Of a DNA stretch of 47,273 bases, positions 9,558-19,127 are shown one piece after another; within the stretch, counting starts at the first letter, position 1, and each line of letters opens with the position of its first letter. A program made the position numbers and the translations under genes. The stretch is from an uncultured Bacilli bacterium (GTDB lineage: Bacteria; Bacillota_I; Bacilli_A; RF39; UBA660): contig CANRPP010000008.1 of the NCBI GenBank assembly GCA_947632545.1, positions 1 through 47,273 on the forward strand, in the 5' to 3' direction. The notes under the pieces are model-generated. The model made no database searches and had not been told where the DNA came from. It saw only the letters and a list, made by a program, of their open reading frames with translations.

Positions 9558-10859
9558 TTACAATACATTATTATTTGAATTATCCATATTAGAATTATTA
9601 TTTAAATTATCTATATTTGAATTATTCATATTAGAATTATTATTTAAACTATCTATATTTGAATTATCCATATTAGAATTATTATTTAAAATTAAATCTT
9701 GATTTATCATATTATTTTCATTTGTATTTGTATTATTTATAGCTTGATTTTGATTAACAATTAAATTATTATTATCAAGTTCTTTTTTAGAAGAATTTTT
9801 CTTAATTAATACTCTTATTGCAAATATTAGACCAACACATACTGCAAGTAAACAAATACCTAATAATGGTCTAAATCTAATCCATGCAACAGCTATAACT
9901 AATAACGAATGAATGAATCCGACTAATAATAAGATAAAGGTTAAAGCACCACCTATAATTCCACCTAAAATAGGTATATATGAAGTTAAAGTAGTAATTG
10001 GACTAATAACAAGTATATAACCAATTGAAATAGCAATTACACCTATTAATCTAAAAATCCATTTTAATGTATTGTCTTCATCTTGCATATTTTTTACTAT
10101 TTGATCTTTAGTTAATAATCCTTCATCAACTCTATTTACAGTCTTTCCACTTGATGATACATAGTCTGTAAAACTATTACCTTGTTGAACCGCTAAAACA
10201 CTTACTTCTTTATAATCGTTGTATTTCCATGATATTCTAACATCTCCAATTTCAGGAGAAGATAAATTACTAGAATTTGTAGCATATTGTCCACTAGCAG
10301 TAAACCCAGTAGGTAGCATAACTGAACTATCAAGTGATAGTGTTTTATCAGTACTTAATAAATCAAGTTGATCATTTGTCAAACTATATGCTCCTACTTT
10401 TACAGAAGAAGCAGTAAAATCTTGATTTTCATATTCCATATAACTAGGATTATCATGACCTGGATCATGGAAATTAGAAGAATTAATTATATTACTTGAC
10501 CATACTTTTTTATAATTATATGATTTATTATTATTGTCACCATTAACTTCATCTTCATCCCATTGATACACTTCAACAACTCTTCTTAATATAGGAGTTT
10601 TAACACCTACATAAAACATTGAATCTTCTACTTTTTCATCATCAACTACTAAATCACCATTAGTAGTAATTAATTTACCTTCATATTTAGAATCAACTTT
10701 ATCACTACTAATACTAATAGCATTATCAGATACATCTTTTACTTTTTTCAAATTAGCAACAGTGTTTCCTTCATTCCACCAAAGAAATATTGTACCCCCT
10801 ATTATTAATATAATTCCAAATATAATCCCCGCAAAAGGATTAGTTTTATTTTTTTTCAT
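9558..10859 (-). CDS. TMEM43-family membrane protein with Asn-rich repetitive C-terminus
   Basis: FAGIIFGIILIIGGTIFLWWNEGNTV N-terminus and C-terminal TM block match the TMEM43 (PF07787) pattern; tail NNSNMDNSNIDSLN repeats. Confidence 0.8.
   Translation of the reverse strand: MKKNKTNPFAGIIFGIILIIGGTIFLWWNEGNTVANLKKVKDVSDNAISISSDKVDSKYEGKLITTNGDLVVDDEKVEDSMFYVGVKTPILRRVVEVYQWDEDEVNGDNNNKSYNYKKVWSSNIINSSNFHDPGHDNPSYMEYENQDFTASSVKVGAYSLTNDQLDLLSTDKTLSLDSSVMLPTGFTASGQYATNSSNLSSPEIGDVRISWKYNDYKEVSVLAVQQGNSFTDYVSSSGKTVNRVDEGLLTKDQIVKNMQDEDNTLKWIFRLIGVIAISIGYILVISPITTLTSYIPILGGIIGGALTFILLLVGFIHSLLVIAVAWIRFRPLLGICLLAVCVGLIFAIRVLIKKNSSKKELDNNNLIVNQNQAINNTNTNENNMINQDLILNNNSNMDNSNIDSLNNNSNMNNSNIDNLNNNSNMDNSNNNVL
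9580..9690. repeat. 42-bp tandem repeat (about 2.6 copies) inside the TMEM43-like gene
   Basis: Units start at 9580, 9622 and 9664: ttatccatattagaattattatttaaattatctatatttgaa; encodes NNSNM(D/N)NSNID(S/N)LN. Confidence 0.9.
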
Positions 10860-10878
10860 ACTTTCTCCTTACCCTTTT

Positions 10879-11853
10879 TTATTTAACATTTTGTTTTTTA
10901 TCTTTTGTAACTTTATAAATAATAATTGAACCAACACCAACTAATATTATAGCAGCAACTATAATAATTATAGCTTTATTTAAAGCAGTATTAGGAACAT
11001 TATGTATTGTTTGACTACCATTACTATTAGCATTAACAAAAGGATCAGTTTTAAAATAAAAATAAAAGTCTGCTGTATCTAATCCAACATCATTTAAAAT
11101 AGCATAGTCATTTTCTATTGCAGTCGGATTATTAATATTAAGTGAATCATTTAAATTTAAATCCGAAGAACTAAGAAAATATAAGTCTTCGTTATGACTA
11201 GCAGTTGTATTTAATTTACCTCTTATTTCACTAGGAATTTCAAGTTTTACTTTTGTTCCTGCTGGTGTCATAAACCCACTAATTGCCCCCTCAAGATTCA
11301 AATCATAAATATTTTTACTGCCTGATAATAGTTGAAAATGATAAACATAATTTGTGCCTAATTTATTAAGTATATTTTTATCAGTAACTTTTTTTATAGA
11401 AACTTTGGCATCAATTGGTGTAAAGTTAAGAGACATATAAATTTTTAAATCATTATCAGGTAAATTTTCAACTTCTTTAGATTCATGAACTGCTATTAAA
11501 TTAATGTTAATACGATTAGTTTCTGCATTTGTAGATGTGTTTTTTTCATATACTGTTATTGTATTTTCTGTTTGTGTAAGATATTCTTTTGGTACATGAC
11601 CTTGACCTGGAACAGTAGTTTCTTTATCACTAGTATAATCAACACCATTTATTATATAATGCACTTCAATATTTGAAATTTCTTCTGCATTAGTATTATA
11701 GGAAAAACTACACTTTTCTTCTTCTACAATACATAACTCATTTTCCTTAAAACTAATTTGATATGACTCTGCTTTAACCTCCTTTAAATCAACCCCAATA
11801 AAAATTATTGCTATAACTGCAAATATAGATAAAATTTTAAATTTATTTTTCAT
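10879..11853 (-). CDS. Secreted, C-terminally membrane- or wall-anchored surface protein
   Basis: Signal peptide MKNKFKILSIFAVIAIIFIGVDLKEVKA; C-terminus VPNTALNKAIIIIVAAIILVGVGSIIIYKVTKDKKQNVK (sorting-signal-like layout); SD GGAGG at 11860-11864. Confidence 0.75.
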   Translation of the reverse strand: MKNKFKILSIFAVIAIIFIGVDLKEVKAESYQISFKENELCIVEEEKCSFSYNTNAEEISNIEVHYIINGVDYTSDKETTVPGQGHVPKEYLTQTENTITVYEKNTSTNAETNRININLIAVHESKEVENLPDNDLKIYMSLNFTPIDAKVSIKKVTDKNILNKLGTNYVYHFQLLSGSKNIYDLNLEGAISGFMTPAGTKVKLEIPSEIRGKLNTTASHNEDLYFLSSSDLNLNDSLNINNPTAIENDYAILNDVGLDTADFYFYFKTDPFVNANSNGSQTIHNVPNTALNKAIIIIVAAIILVGVGSIIIYKVTKDKKQNVK

Positions 11854-11884
11854 ATATTTCCTCCTTATTATTTTATCTAATTAA

Positions 11885-11915
11885 ATCATACCCCCCCCCC
11901 AGAGCATTTTGTCAA
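11885..11915 (-). promoter_or_regulatory. Promoter with G10 tract in spacer: TTGACA-19(G10)-TATGAT
   Basis: Minus strand TTGACA (11910-11915), spacer AAATGCTCTGGGGGGGGGG (11891-11909), TATGAT (11885-11890), 31 nt upstream of the start codon. Confidence 0.75.
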
Positions 11916-11961
11916 TATATGGCAATAATCGACTTGTAAAGTTTACATGTGGTTGATTTTC

Positions 11962-11985
11962 AAAAAAAAAGAGCTATTAACTCTT
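11962..11985 (-). terminator. Probable terminator downstream of uppP
   Basis: Minus strand AAGAGTTAATAGCTCTT followed by a T run. Confidence 0.65.
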
Positions 11986-11999
11986 AATTATATAGAATA

Positions 12000-12830
12000 T
12001 TATAATAAAATAATTACAAATAATCCTAAAATAACACAATATATTGAAAAGTATAATAATTTTCCTTCTTTTACTATTTTAGCAAACCATTTTGTAAAAA
12101 TATATGTAAACATACCTGCTACTATAGTTGCTATAATATATAAAACCCACATAGAACTAGAAATAGATAAGGAAACTAAATCTTTAATACCTAAAATAGA
12201 TGTAGCAAGTGAAATTGGTATATATAAGATAAATGAGAAATTAAAAGCAACATCTCTTTTTAAGTTTCTATACATTCCGCCTACTATAGTTGCCCCACTA
12301 CGACTAATACCAGGTGTTATGGCAATCATTTGAGAAAGACCTATTATAATAGAATCAAAAAATGTTATATCATCTTTAGTTTTATGTCCTTTAAAATCTT
12401 TTATTAAGAATAGAAATAATGCAGTTAATAAAAGCATTACACCTACGAATTTAACATTATCTTCTAAAAAATCAAGTAAACCTAATTTTGTTGCGATAAG
12501 TCCTGCTACTCCTGCCGGTATAGTTGCAATAATTATTTTTATACAATAAGAAAAATCTTTTTGAGTTTCTTTTTTCTTATCTTTCTTAAATAAATATGTA
12601 AAAAATGATTTTATAAGTTTAACTATATCATTAAAATAAATTATAATTATTGCAATTAAACTACCAAGATTAGTAATAGTTGCAAGTGTTTCAAAATCAA
12701 TATTAATACTTCCATTAAATTTTTCTAAAATACTTTGAAGTATTAATAAATGACCACTACTAGATACTGGAATTGGTTCAGTTATACCCTGAAGCATTCC
12801 TAAAAATATATATTCTATTATTTTTATCAT
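12000..12830 (-). CDS. uppP: Undecaprenyl-diphosphatase
   Basis: GMLQGITEPIPVSSSGHLLI and ITPGISRSGATIVGGM signature motifs. Confidence 0.95.
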   Translation of the reverse strand: MIKIIEYIFLGMLQGITEPIPVSSSGHLLILQSILEKFNGSINIDFETLATITNLGSLIAIIIIYFNDIVKLIKSFFTYLFKKDKKKETQKDFSYCIKIIIATIPAGVAGLIATKLGLLDFLEDNVKFVGVMLLLTALFLFLIKDFKGHKTKDDITFFDSIIIGLSQMIAITPGISRSGATIVGGMYRNLKRDVAFNFSFILYIPISLATSILGIKDLVSLSISSSMWVLYIIATIVAGMFTYIFTKWFAKIVKEGKLLYFSIYCVILGLFVIILL

Positions 12831-12836
12831 TTTATA

Positions 12837-13700
12837 TTACTCTCCACCTAATTTATAGCTTATACCTACACCAAGTGTTGCAAGTATTAAACCTATTAAT
12901 ATTTGTGATATACTAAATGAAATATTTCCATCAAGTATTGTAGATAATGGTATAGCAATAACAGATGCTACTATAAAACCTAATACTCCAAAATAAGTTT
13001 TAGTCTCATATTTTTTAAATAAAAATTCTATTAATTTAGAAATAAGTACAATTCCTATTAAAACACCTATTCCAAATACTCCAACAATTATTATATTTTG
13101 TCCTAAATTTTTAAATTTTGTAAGTTCTTTAATAACTGAAATTACTGGATAATAATACCCAAGTAACATTAATACAAGTGAACCACTAACCCCTGGAATT
13201 ACCATAGTAGCAGCAGCAACAACTCCTACTAAAAATAGTAATAAATAACCTGTTAAATTGATATTAACAAAACTTACTTTTAAACCTTCTTTAAAAATTA
13301 AATCTGAACAAGCCATGAAAATAACAAGTAAAAATGTAAGTAAAAATATAATATAACTTGAGGTTTGTTTTACTTCTTTTTTTCCTTTGACTTTATTAAC
13401 AAGCAAAGGTATTCCTCCAAGTACTAATCCTACAAAGAATAAACATGTAGGTATTGGAAAATGCTTATATGAATAATCAATAACATTACTAAGTGATAAT
13501 ATAGCAAGAACCATACCTATTGCAATAGGTATTAAAAATGCAATATTCTTTTTTAGATTACTAAAGAAATGACTTATTGCACCAATAAATTCTTCATATA
13601 TTCCAAGAATTAAAGCAAGTGTTCCTCCACTAACTCCTGGAATTATATTAGCAATACCCATTATGAACCCCTTGACTACTAAAATAATATTTTTTTTCAT
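12837..13700 (-). CDS. DUF368 family protein (PopT-type undecaprenyl phosphate transporter)
   Basis: VKGFIMGIANIIPGVSGGTLALILGIYEEFIGAI and TMVIPGVSGSLVLMLLGYYYPVI repeated DUF368 motifs. Confidence 0.9.
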   Translation of the reverse strand: MKKNIILVVKGFIMGIANIIPGVSGGTLALILGIYEEFIGAISHFFSNLKKNIAFLIPIAIGMVLAILSLSNVIDYSYKHFPIPTCLFFVGLVLGGIPLLVNKVKGKKEVKQTSSYIIFLLTFLLVIFMACSDLIFKEGLKVSFVNINLTGYLLLFLVGVVAAATMVIPGVSGSLVLMLLGYYYPVISVIKELTKFKNLGQNIIIVGVFGIGVLIGIVLISKLIEFLFKKYETKTYFGVLGFIVASVIAIPLSTILDGNISFSISQILIGLILATLGVGISYKLGGE

Positions 13701-13709
13701 AATTTCTCC

Positions 13710-15323
13710 TTAATTTTCAAATACATCCATTACAAGTGGAATAACGTTTTTCTTACGTGATACACAATTTTCTATAAAGCTACCTTCTTCTAAAGTTTTT
13801 CCATACATTAATTCTACTTTATCTTTAGCTTTTGTATTAAATAAGATATAAGATCCATTTTTAATAATATCAGTAACATATAATGCTAAAAATTCATAGT
13901 TATTTGCCTCACTTACTTTATCAAGTGTTTTTATATAACCATCCATATCTTTTTTAATATCATCAAAATTCATTGTAAAAAATTGTCCTACACCAAAAGT
14001 TGATTCTCCTACTGTATAAAGTTTAAAGTCATTATATAATACATCTTCATGACTCATACCATCTAATGAAGTTCCAGCTTTTAATAAGTCAAGACCATAT
14101 TTTTCATAGTCAACTCCTGCTATTTTAGCTAAATCTTCTATAGCCTCTCTATCTTTTATAGTTGCAGTAGGACTTTTTAATATTAATGTATCTGATAAAA
14201 TTCCAGATAATATCGCTCCTGCTATTTCTTTAGGTATTTCTACATTTTTTTCTTTATATAAATTATAAATTATAGTACAAGTAGAACCTACAGACATATT
14301 TCTAAAATTAACTGGTTGATTTGTAGTAATACTACCTATATTATGATGATCAATAATTTCAAGAATAGTAGCTTCATCTATTCCTTCAGCAGTTTGTTTT
14401 TTCTCATTATGATCAACTAATATAACTTCTTTAGGAGTCTTATCAGATAAATCTGTAATTTTAAGTAATCCTAAACACTTATTATTTTTATCAACTATAG
14501 GATAATTAGTATGTTTTAATTTATTATTTATTTCAACAACATCATCTACGTAATCAGTATCAACAAATTTAGTAGGATTATAACTACCAATCATAGTTTT
14601 TATATAATTTGCTAGTGATATAACTCTTGATACATGATATGTATCATAATTAGTTCTAATTATATTTACTTTATTTTTCTTTGCACTTTCTAAATGTTCA
14701 TCTTTAATAGTACCATTACCAGTTATAATTAATAATTTAACTTTAGAATTAATTGCATATTCTATAATACTATGTCTATCACCAAGTATTAAAATCTCAT
14801 TATTTGATAGATTAATATTTTCCATAAAAGTAGTACTTTTATATGCAGCTGCTAAAATATTACCCTTAATTTCTTCATCAAATTTTAATACTTCTTCTCC
14901 TTCTAATACATCAAGAATATTATCATAAGATGTATTTAGATTTATCCCATTTTCATGTATCATTGTTCTAGATAAATCTTTTATAGTAACTAATCCTATA
15001 AAACTATTATTATCTTTAACTATAGGTAAACCAGTTAATTCATTATCTAACATATGTTGATAACCTTTATAAATAGAATCAGTTTCTTTTAAATAGAAAT
15101 CTTTATGATAGTTAACATCTTTTATTTGCAACTTAACATCATTAAGATAATCAGGTTCATCTAATTTAAAATATTTAAGAGCATAGCTTGTTTCTTTATT
15201 AATTGTACTAAGTATTCTAGGTTCTGTATCATTACCACATTTATTTTCTAAATAAGATAATGATATAGCAGCCATAACAGAATCAGTATCTGGTTTTTTA
15301 TGTCCAAAAATCATTGTTTTCAT
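13710..15323 (-). CDS. ppaC: Manganese-dependent inorganic pyrophosphatase with CBS/DRTGG regulatory insert
   Basis: MKTMIFGHKKPDTDSVMAAI, EIIDHHNIG DHH motif, SVGSTCTIIY, CBS segments; start at 15323 preferred over 15350. Confidence 0.92.
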   Translation of the reverse strand: MKTMIFGHKKPDTDSVMAAISLSYLENKCGNDTEPRILSTINKETSYALKYFKLDEPDYLNDVKLQIKDVNYHKDFYLKETDSIYKGYQHMLDNELTGLPIVKDNNSFIGLVTIKDLSRTMIHENGINLNTSYDNILDVLEGEEVLKFDEEIKGNILAAAYKSTTFMENINLSNNEILILGDRHSIIEYAINSKVKLLIITGNGTIKDEHLESAKKNKVNIIRTNYDTYHVSRVISLANYIKTMIGSYNPTKFVDTDYVDDVVEINNKLKHTNYPIVDKNNKCLGLLKITDLSDKTPKEVILVDHNEKKQTAEGIDEATILEIIDHHNIGSITTNQPVNFRNMSVGSTCTIIYNLYKEKNVEIPKEIAGAILSGILSDTLILKSPTATIKDREAIEDLAKIAGVDYEKYGLDLLKAGTSLDGMSHEDVLYNDFKLYTVGESTFGVGQFFTMNFDDIKKDMDGYIKTLDKVSEANNYEFLALYVTDIIKNGSYILFNTKAKDKVELMYGKTLEEGSFIENCVSRKKNVIPLVMDVFEN

Positions 15324-15487
15324 ATATATCTCCTCTTTTCTACTAACCAATTATATCATATAAAGTCTATAAAAAAAAGAAATTATATTTATAAATTTCT
15401 ATTATTTATAAAAATTATTAATTTCTTTACAAATTAGCTTTTATATTATAAAATATAAACTGCAATCTTTTTAAGGAGATTATACTT

Positions 15488-16051
15488 ATGACAAAAATTA
15501 CTAAAAGAAATAAGCTTAAAAAATTATTTTTACCTACTATAATATTTATACTAACTATAGGTTTATATATATCACATAATTTAAATAATGATTTAAATCT
15601 AAATTTAAAAGAAGTGGATACTTTATATGAAAATAGTGATAGTTATGATTTAAATAATTATAAGTTAATAAGTTATGTAGATACGTCATGGAAGTGGCCT
15701 ACTGAAGATAATTATTATTTAACTACACAATATTCTAATTATCATCCTGGAATTGATATTGTAACTATAAATGGCACTAATATATATTCAGCTTATAGTG
15801 GAGTTGTTGTAACGAATAGTTATAAATTTGATAATGGTAATTATTTAGTTATAAAACAAGATAATGGTTATCATACTTTATATGCTCATTTAAGTAAGAA
15901 ATTAGTAAATGAGGGCGATAAAGTAAGTAAAGGTCAATTAATTGGGATTATGGGACAAACTGGATATGCAACAGGAGTTCACTTACATTTTGCAGTATGG
16001 GAGGGCTATCCATATCAAAGTAATTCAGTTAATCCATTAAATTTTTACTAG
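15488..16051 (+). CDS. M23-family (LytM-like) metallopeptidase with N-terminal TM anchor
   Basis: YHPGIDIVTINGTNIYSAYSGVVV, GYHTLYAHLSKKL, GDKVSKGQLIGIMGQTGYATGVHLHFAVW; SD AGGAG. Confidence 0.92.
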   Translation: MTKITKRNKLKKLFLPTIIFILTIGLYISHNLNNDLNLNLKEVDTLYENSDSYDLNNYKLISYVDTSWKWPTEDNYYLTTQYSNYHPGIDIVTINGTNIYSAYSGVVVTNSYKFDNGNYLVIKQDNGYHTLYAHLSKKLVNEGDKVSKGQLIGIMGQTGYATGVHLHFAVWEGYPYQSNSVNPLNFY

Positions 16052-19000
16052 TTACTAAATTAACTTCCATAAAACTTTCATCTATTATTGAATATAAATA
16101 AGTACTTACCTTTTTATTAGTTCTATTTTCAATTACTTTTTTATATCCTAATAATTGTTTATTATATAAATCATCTATAGTATTTTTTAATTTATAATCA
16201 ATAATAATTATCTCATTATCATTTTCTATCATTAAATCAATAATACCATGCATTAAATTATTATCTTCTAAATAAGTAAATTCATATTCTTTATAAAATT
16301 TAGAATCTAAATTACTTTGTATTAAACTACTATTTATAAAAGATTTTACTTTATTTTTAGAAAAATTATCTAATACAGAATAATTAGGATTTTTAAAATC
16401 AATCATCTCTAATATTTCATGGATTTTAGTACCAAAATCCATTTTTTCTTGTTCTTCTTTAGTAATTAATTTATTAGTTTGTTTAGAAAATCTTTCTTCA
16501 TTTTCAACTTCTTCACTATAATTAACTTCATAAATATTTATCTCTTTATTTTCTACTAATTTATTATAATCATTATATTTTTTATTAATTAAATAATCTC
16601 TACTACATATAGGATCAACACAAGAAATATAACTATCTAAATTAGAATAGACTATTTTTATCATATCAAGAAAAGATTTAATCTTATCTTTTTCTATATC
16701 AGAATTTTCTATTTTAGGTATTACTATAATCATCTTTTCTTTAGCTCTTGTTAAAGCTACATATAAAAGTCTAATCTTTTCACTTATTTCTTCACGTCTT
16801 GTATCTATTTTTAATAATTGTTTATAAATAGTTGGTTTAGTATAACTATTAAAATAAGGAATAACTATACCATATTTATTACTATATAAAATAGAATCAT
16901 TTAAGTCTTTATAACTAAATTCTTTACTAAAGCCTGAAAAATAACATATAGGAAATTCTAATCCTTTAGATTTATGAATAGTCATAATCTTTACAGAATT
17001 ACTATCACTAGTATTTAGAGAAAATTTTACTTTTTCATCTATATCAAAAATATTATCTAAATAACATATAAAATCATTTATAGTCATACCAGTTTTTTCT
17101 ATATCAGATAATAAATTATAAAAATACTCAATTCTAACTCTTCCTATTTCAATATTATAGGTAGTAAGTAACATTTCTTCATAATTAAATATGTCTAGTA
17201 ATTTTAATAAAAACATTTTAGGAGATAATTCATAAAAATAATTATATGCATCTATTAATTTTTTATAAATATCACTTTCCATAAATTTATTATCTACAAA
17301 TATATCAAATAATTCTTGATCACTTTTTCTAAATAGAAAACTTCTTCCTATAGACATAAATGAATATTTAAATTCTCTACCATAATCTTCCCTATCTATA
17401 CATAAAATAAGTTTTAATAAATTTTTAATTACTAATATATCTTTATCACTATTTAATTCTTCATCTTTATATAAAGTAAGTGGTATATGTAGGTATTCAA
17501 ATACTTTTTTATAATTATCAAACTCTGTTGCCCTATCTATTAAAATAACAAAATCACTATAAGTAATATTTCTTAATATTTTACTATCTTTATCAAATAC
17601 TTTATAGTTATTATTTATTTTATCTAATATATCATTACCTATTATAAACATTTCTTTTTCTGCATTAGTAAATTTATTATCACTATTATAGGTAAGTATA
17701 GAAAAATCATATGACTGATTAGTCCTACCTTCATTATTATAAGTATCATTACCAAATATCATACGATGTGATTTTTTATAATCTGCTCCTCCATAAACAT
17801 CATCCATTAAAGTATCAAATACTAAATTAATATTATTTAAAACTTCACTTCTTGATCTAAAATTTTTTAATAAATCTATTTTTATACCATTTGAATTATT
17901 TGAATATAAATCATACTTATTTTTAAATATATATGGATTAGCATTTCTAAATCTATAAATAGATTGTTTAATATCCCCTACCATATATACATTATTATTA
18001 CTAATTAAAGAAATAAAATACTCTTCTATATCATCAGTATCTTGATATTCATCAACCATAATTTCTTGATAACTATTTCTTAATTCATCTCTTACATCTA
18101 AATTATCTTCTACTATCTTTATAGCCATTCTACTTATATCTTTAAAAGAAAACATATTATAATTTATTTTATATTCATTAAATCTTTTATCGAATTCATA
18201 TAATATATCAATAATTATAGAAATATTATCATATGTAGAATTAATTATGTCTTTAATTTCATCTATATTCTCATAAATTACTAATTCATTAATCTTTTTT
18301 AAAATAATAGGTATCTTACTTTTTATATTTTTAGCATCCATTGATGCATTTTTAGGTATTCTAGGTAATTTTATATCAAGACTTTTAACTACATCATCAT
18401 AATTAGTAGAAGAAAATAACTTACTTAAACTATTATTTAATTCATTAATATAATCAGAATCTAAATGCAAACTTAATTCATTTATAATATCTTTTATTTT
18501 ATCGATTAGTTTTTTTATTTCTAAAAAATATGTATTAATATCATTATCTATTTTTAAAGAATCAAAATATGTTTTTAAATAATTTTTTAAATATACTTCT
18601 TTATCTATTCTCATATCTAATTTATCATTAAGTTTTAATATTAATTTTTTTAACTCTTTATCATCTTTAAAACAAAAATCATTTATAAGATTTGAAAATA
18701 ATTTATTATTACCCATATAATATTCATTAAATATATCATCTAGTAATTCTCTAGCTTTTATATTTAATATAGACTGCTCTGTTATTTTAATATCTTTATT
18801 TATATTAAGATAAGTATGATATTTTTTTACAATACTTAAAGAATAACTATCGAAGGTTGTAATATATGAATTATCTATTAGATTTGCTTCATCATATAAT
18901 TTTTCTTTAATAAGTTTTTTTCTAATTCTATCTTTCATCTCTTTCGCTGCTGCATTAGTAAATGTAAGTATTAATAAATTATTGATATGAATACCACTTT

Positions 19001-19127
19001 TTACTTTTCTTAATACTCTTTCTGTTAATACTGCTGTTTTACCACTACCTGCTCCTGCTGATACTATGATATTGCTACCTTCAGTATTAATTGCTTCATC
19101 TTGCTCCAAAGTCCACTTATTTGCCAC
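16029..19127 (-). CDS. addA: ATP-dependent helicase/nuclease subunit A
   Basis: WTLEQDEAINTEGSNIIVSAGAGSGKTAVLTERVL, VDEYQDTDDIEEYF, LLYVALTRAKEKMIIV, C-terminal GIIDLMIENDNEIIIIDYKLK nuclease motif. Confidence 0.95.
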   Translation of the reverse strand: MANKWTLEQDEAINTEGSNIIVSAGAGSGKTAVLTERVLRKVKSGIHINNLLILTFTNAAAKEMKDRIRKKLIKEKLYDEANLIDNSYITTFDSYSLSIVKKYHTYLNINKDIKITEQSILNIKARELLDDIFNEYYMGNNKLFSNLINDFCFKDDKELKKLILKLNDKLDMRIDKEVYLKNYLKTYFDSLKIDNDINTYFLEIKKLIDKIKDIINELSLHLDSDYINELNNSLSKLFSSTNYDDVVKSLDIKLPRIPKNASMDAKNIKSKIPIILKKINELVIYENIDEIKDIINSTYDNISIIIDILYEFDKRFNEYKINYNMFSFKDISRMAIKIVEDNLDVRDELRNSYQEIMVDEYQDTDDIEEYFISLISNNNVYMVGDIKQSIYRFRNANPYIFKNKYDLYSNNSNGIKIDLLKNFRSRSEVLNNINLVFDTLMDDVYGGADYKKSHRMIFGNDTYNNEGRTNQSYDFSILTYNSDNKFTNAEKEMFIIGNDILDKINNNYKVFDKDSKILRNITYSDFVILIDRATEFDNYKKVFEYLHIPLTLYKDEELNSDKDILVIKNLLKLILCIDREDYGREFKYSFMSIGRSFLFRKSDQELFDIFVDNKFMESDIYKKLIDAYNYFYELSPKMFLLKLLDIFNYEEMLLTTYNIEIGRVRIEYFYNLLSDIEKTGMTINDFICYLDNIFDIDEKVKFSLNTSDSNSVKIMTIHKSKGLEFPICYFSGFSKEFSYKDLNDSILYSNKYGIVIPYFNSYTKPTIYKQLLKIDTRREEISEKIRLLYVALTRAKEKMIIVIPKIENSDIEKDKIKSFLDMIKIVYSNLDSYISCVDPICSRDYLINKKYNDYNKLVENKEINIYEVNYSEEVENEERFSKQTNKLITKEEQEKMDFGTKIHEILEMIDFKNPNYSVLDNFSKNKVKSFINSSLIQSNLDSKFYKEYEFTYLEDNNLMHGIIDLMIENDNEIIIIDYKLKNTIDDLYNKQLLGYKKVIENRTNKKVSTYLYSIIDESFMEVNLVTSKNLMD

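Noticed and set aside
9580-9690. CRISPR-like array
   Set aside because: Repeats are directly adjacent with no spacers and are in-frame coding
11947-12333. 128-aa plus-strand ORF
   Set aside because: Mostly antisense to uppP and begins in its terminator region
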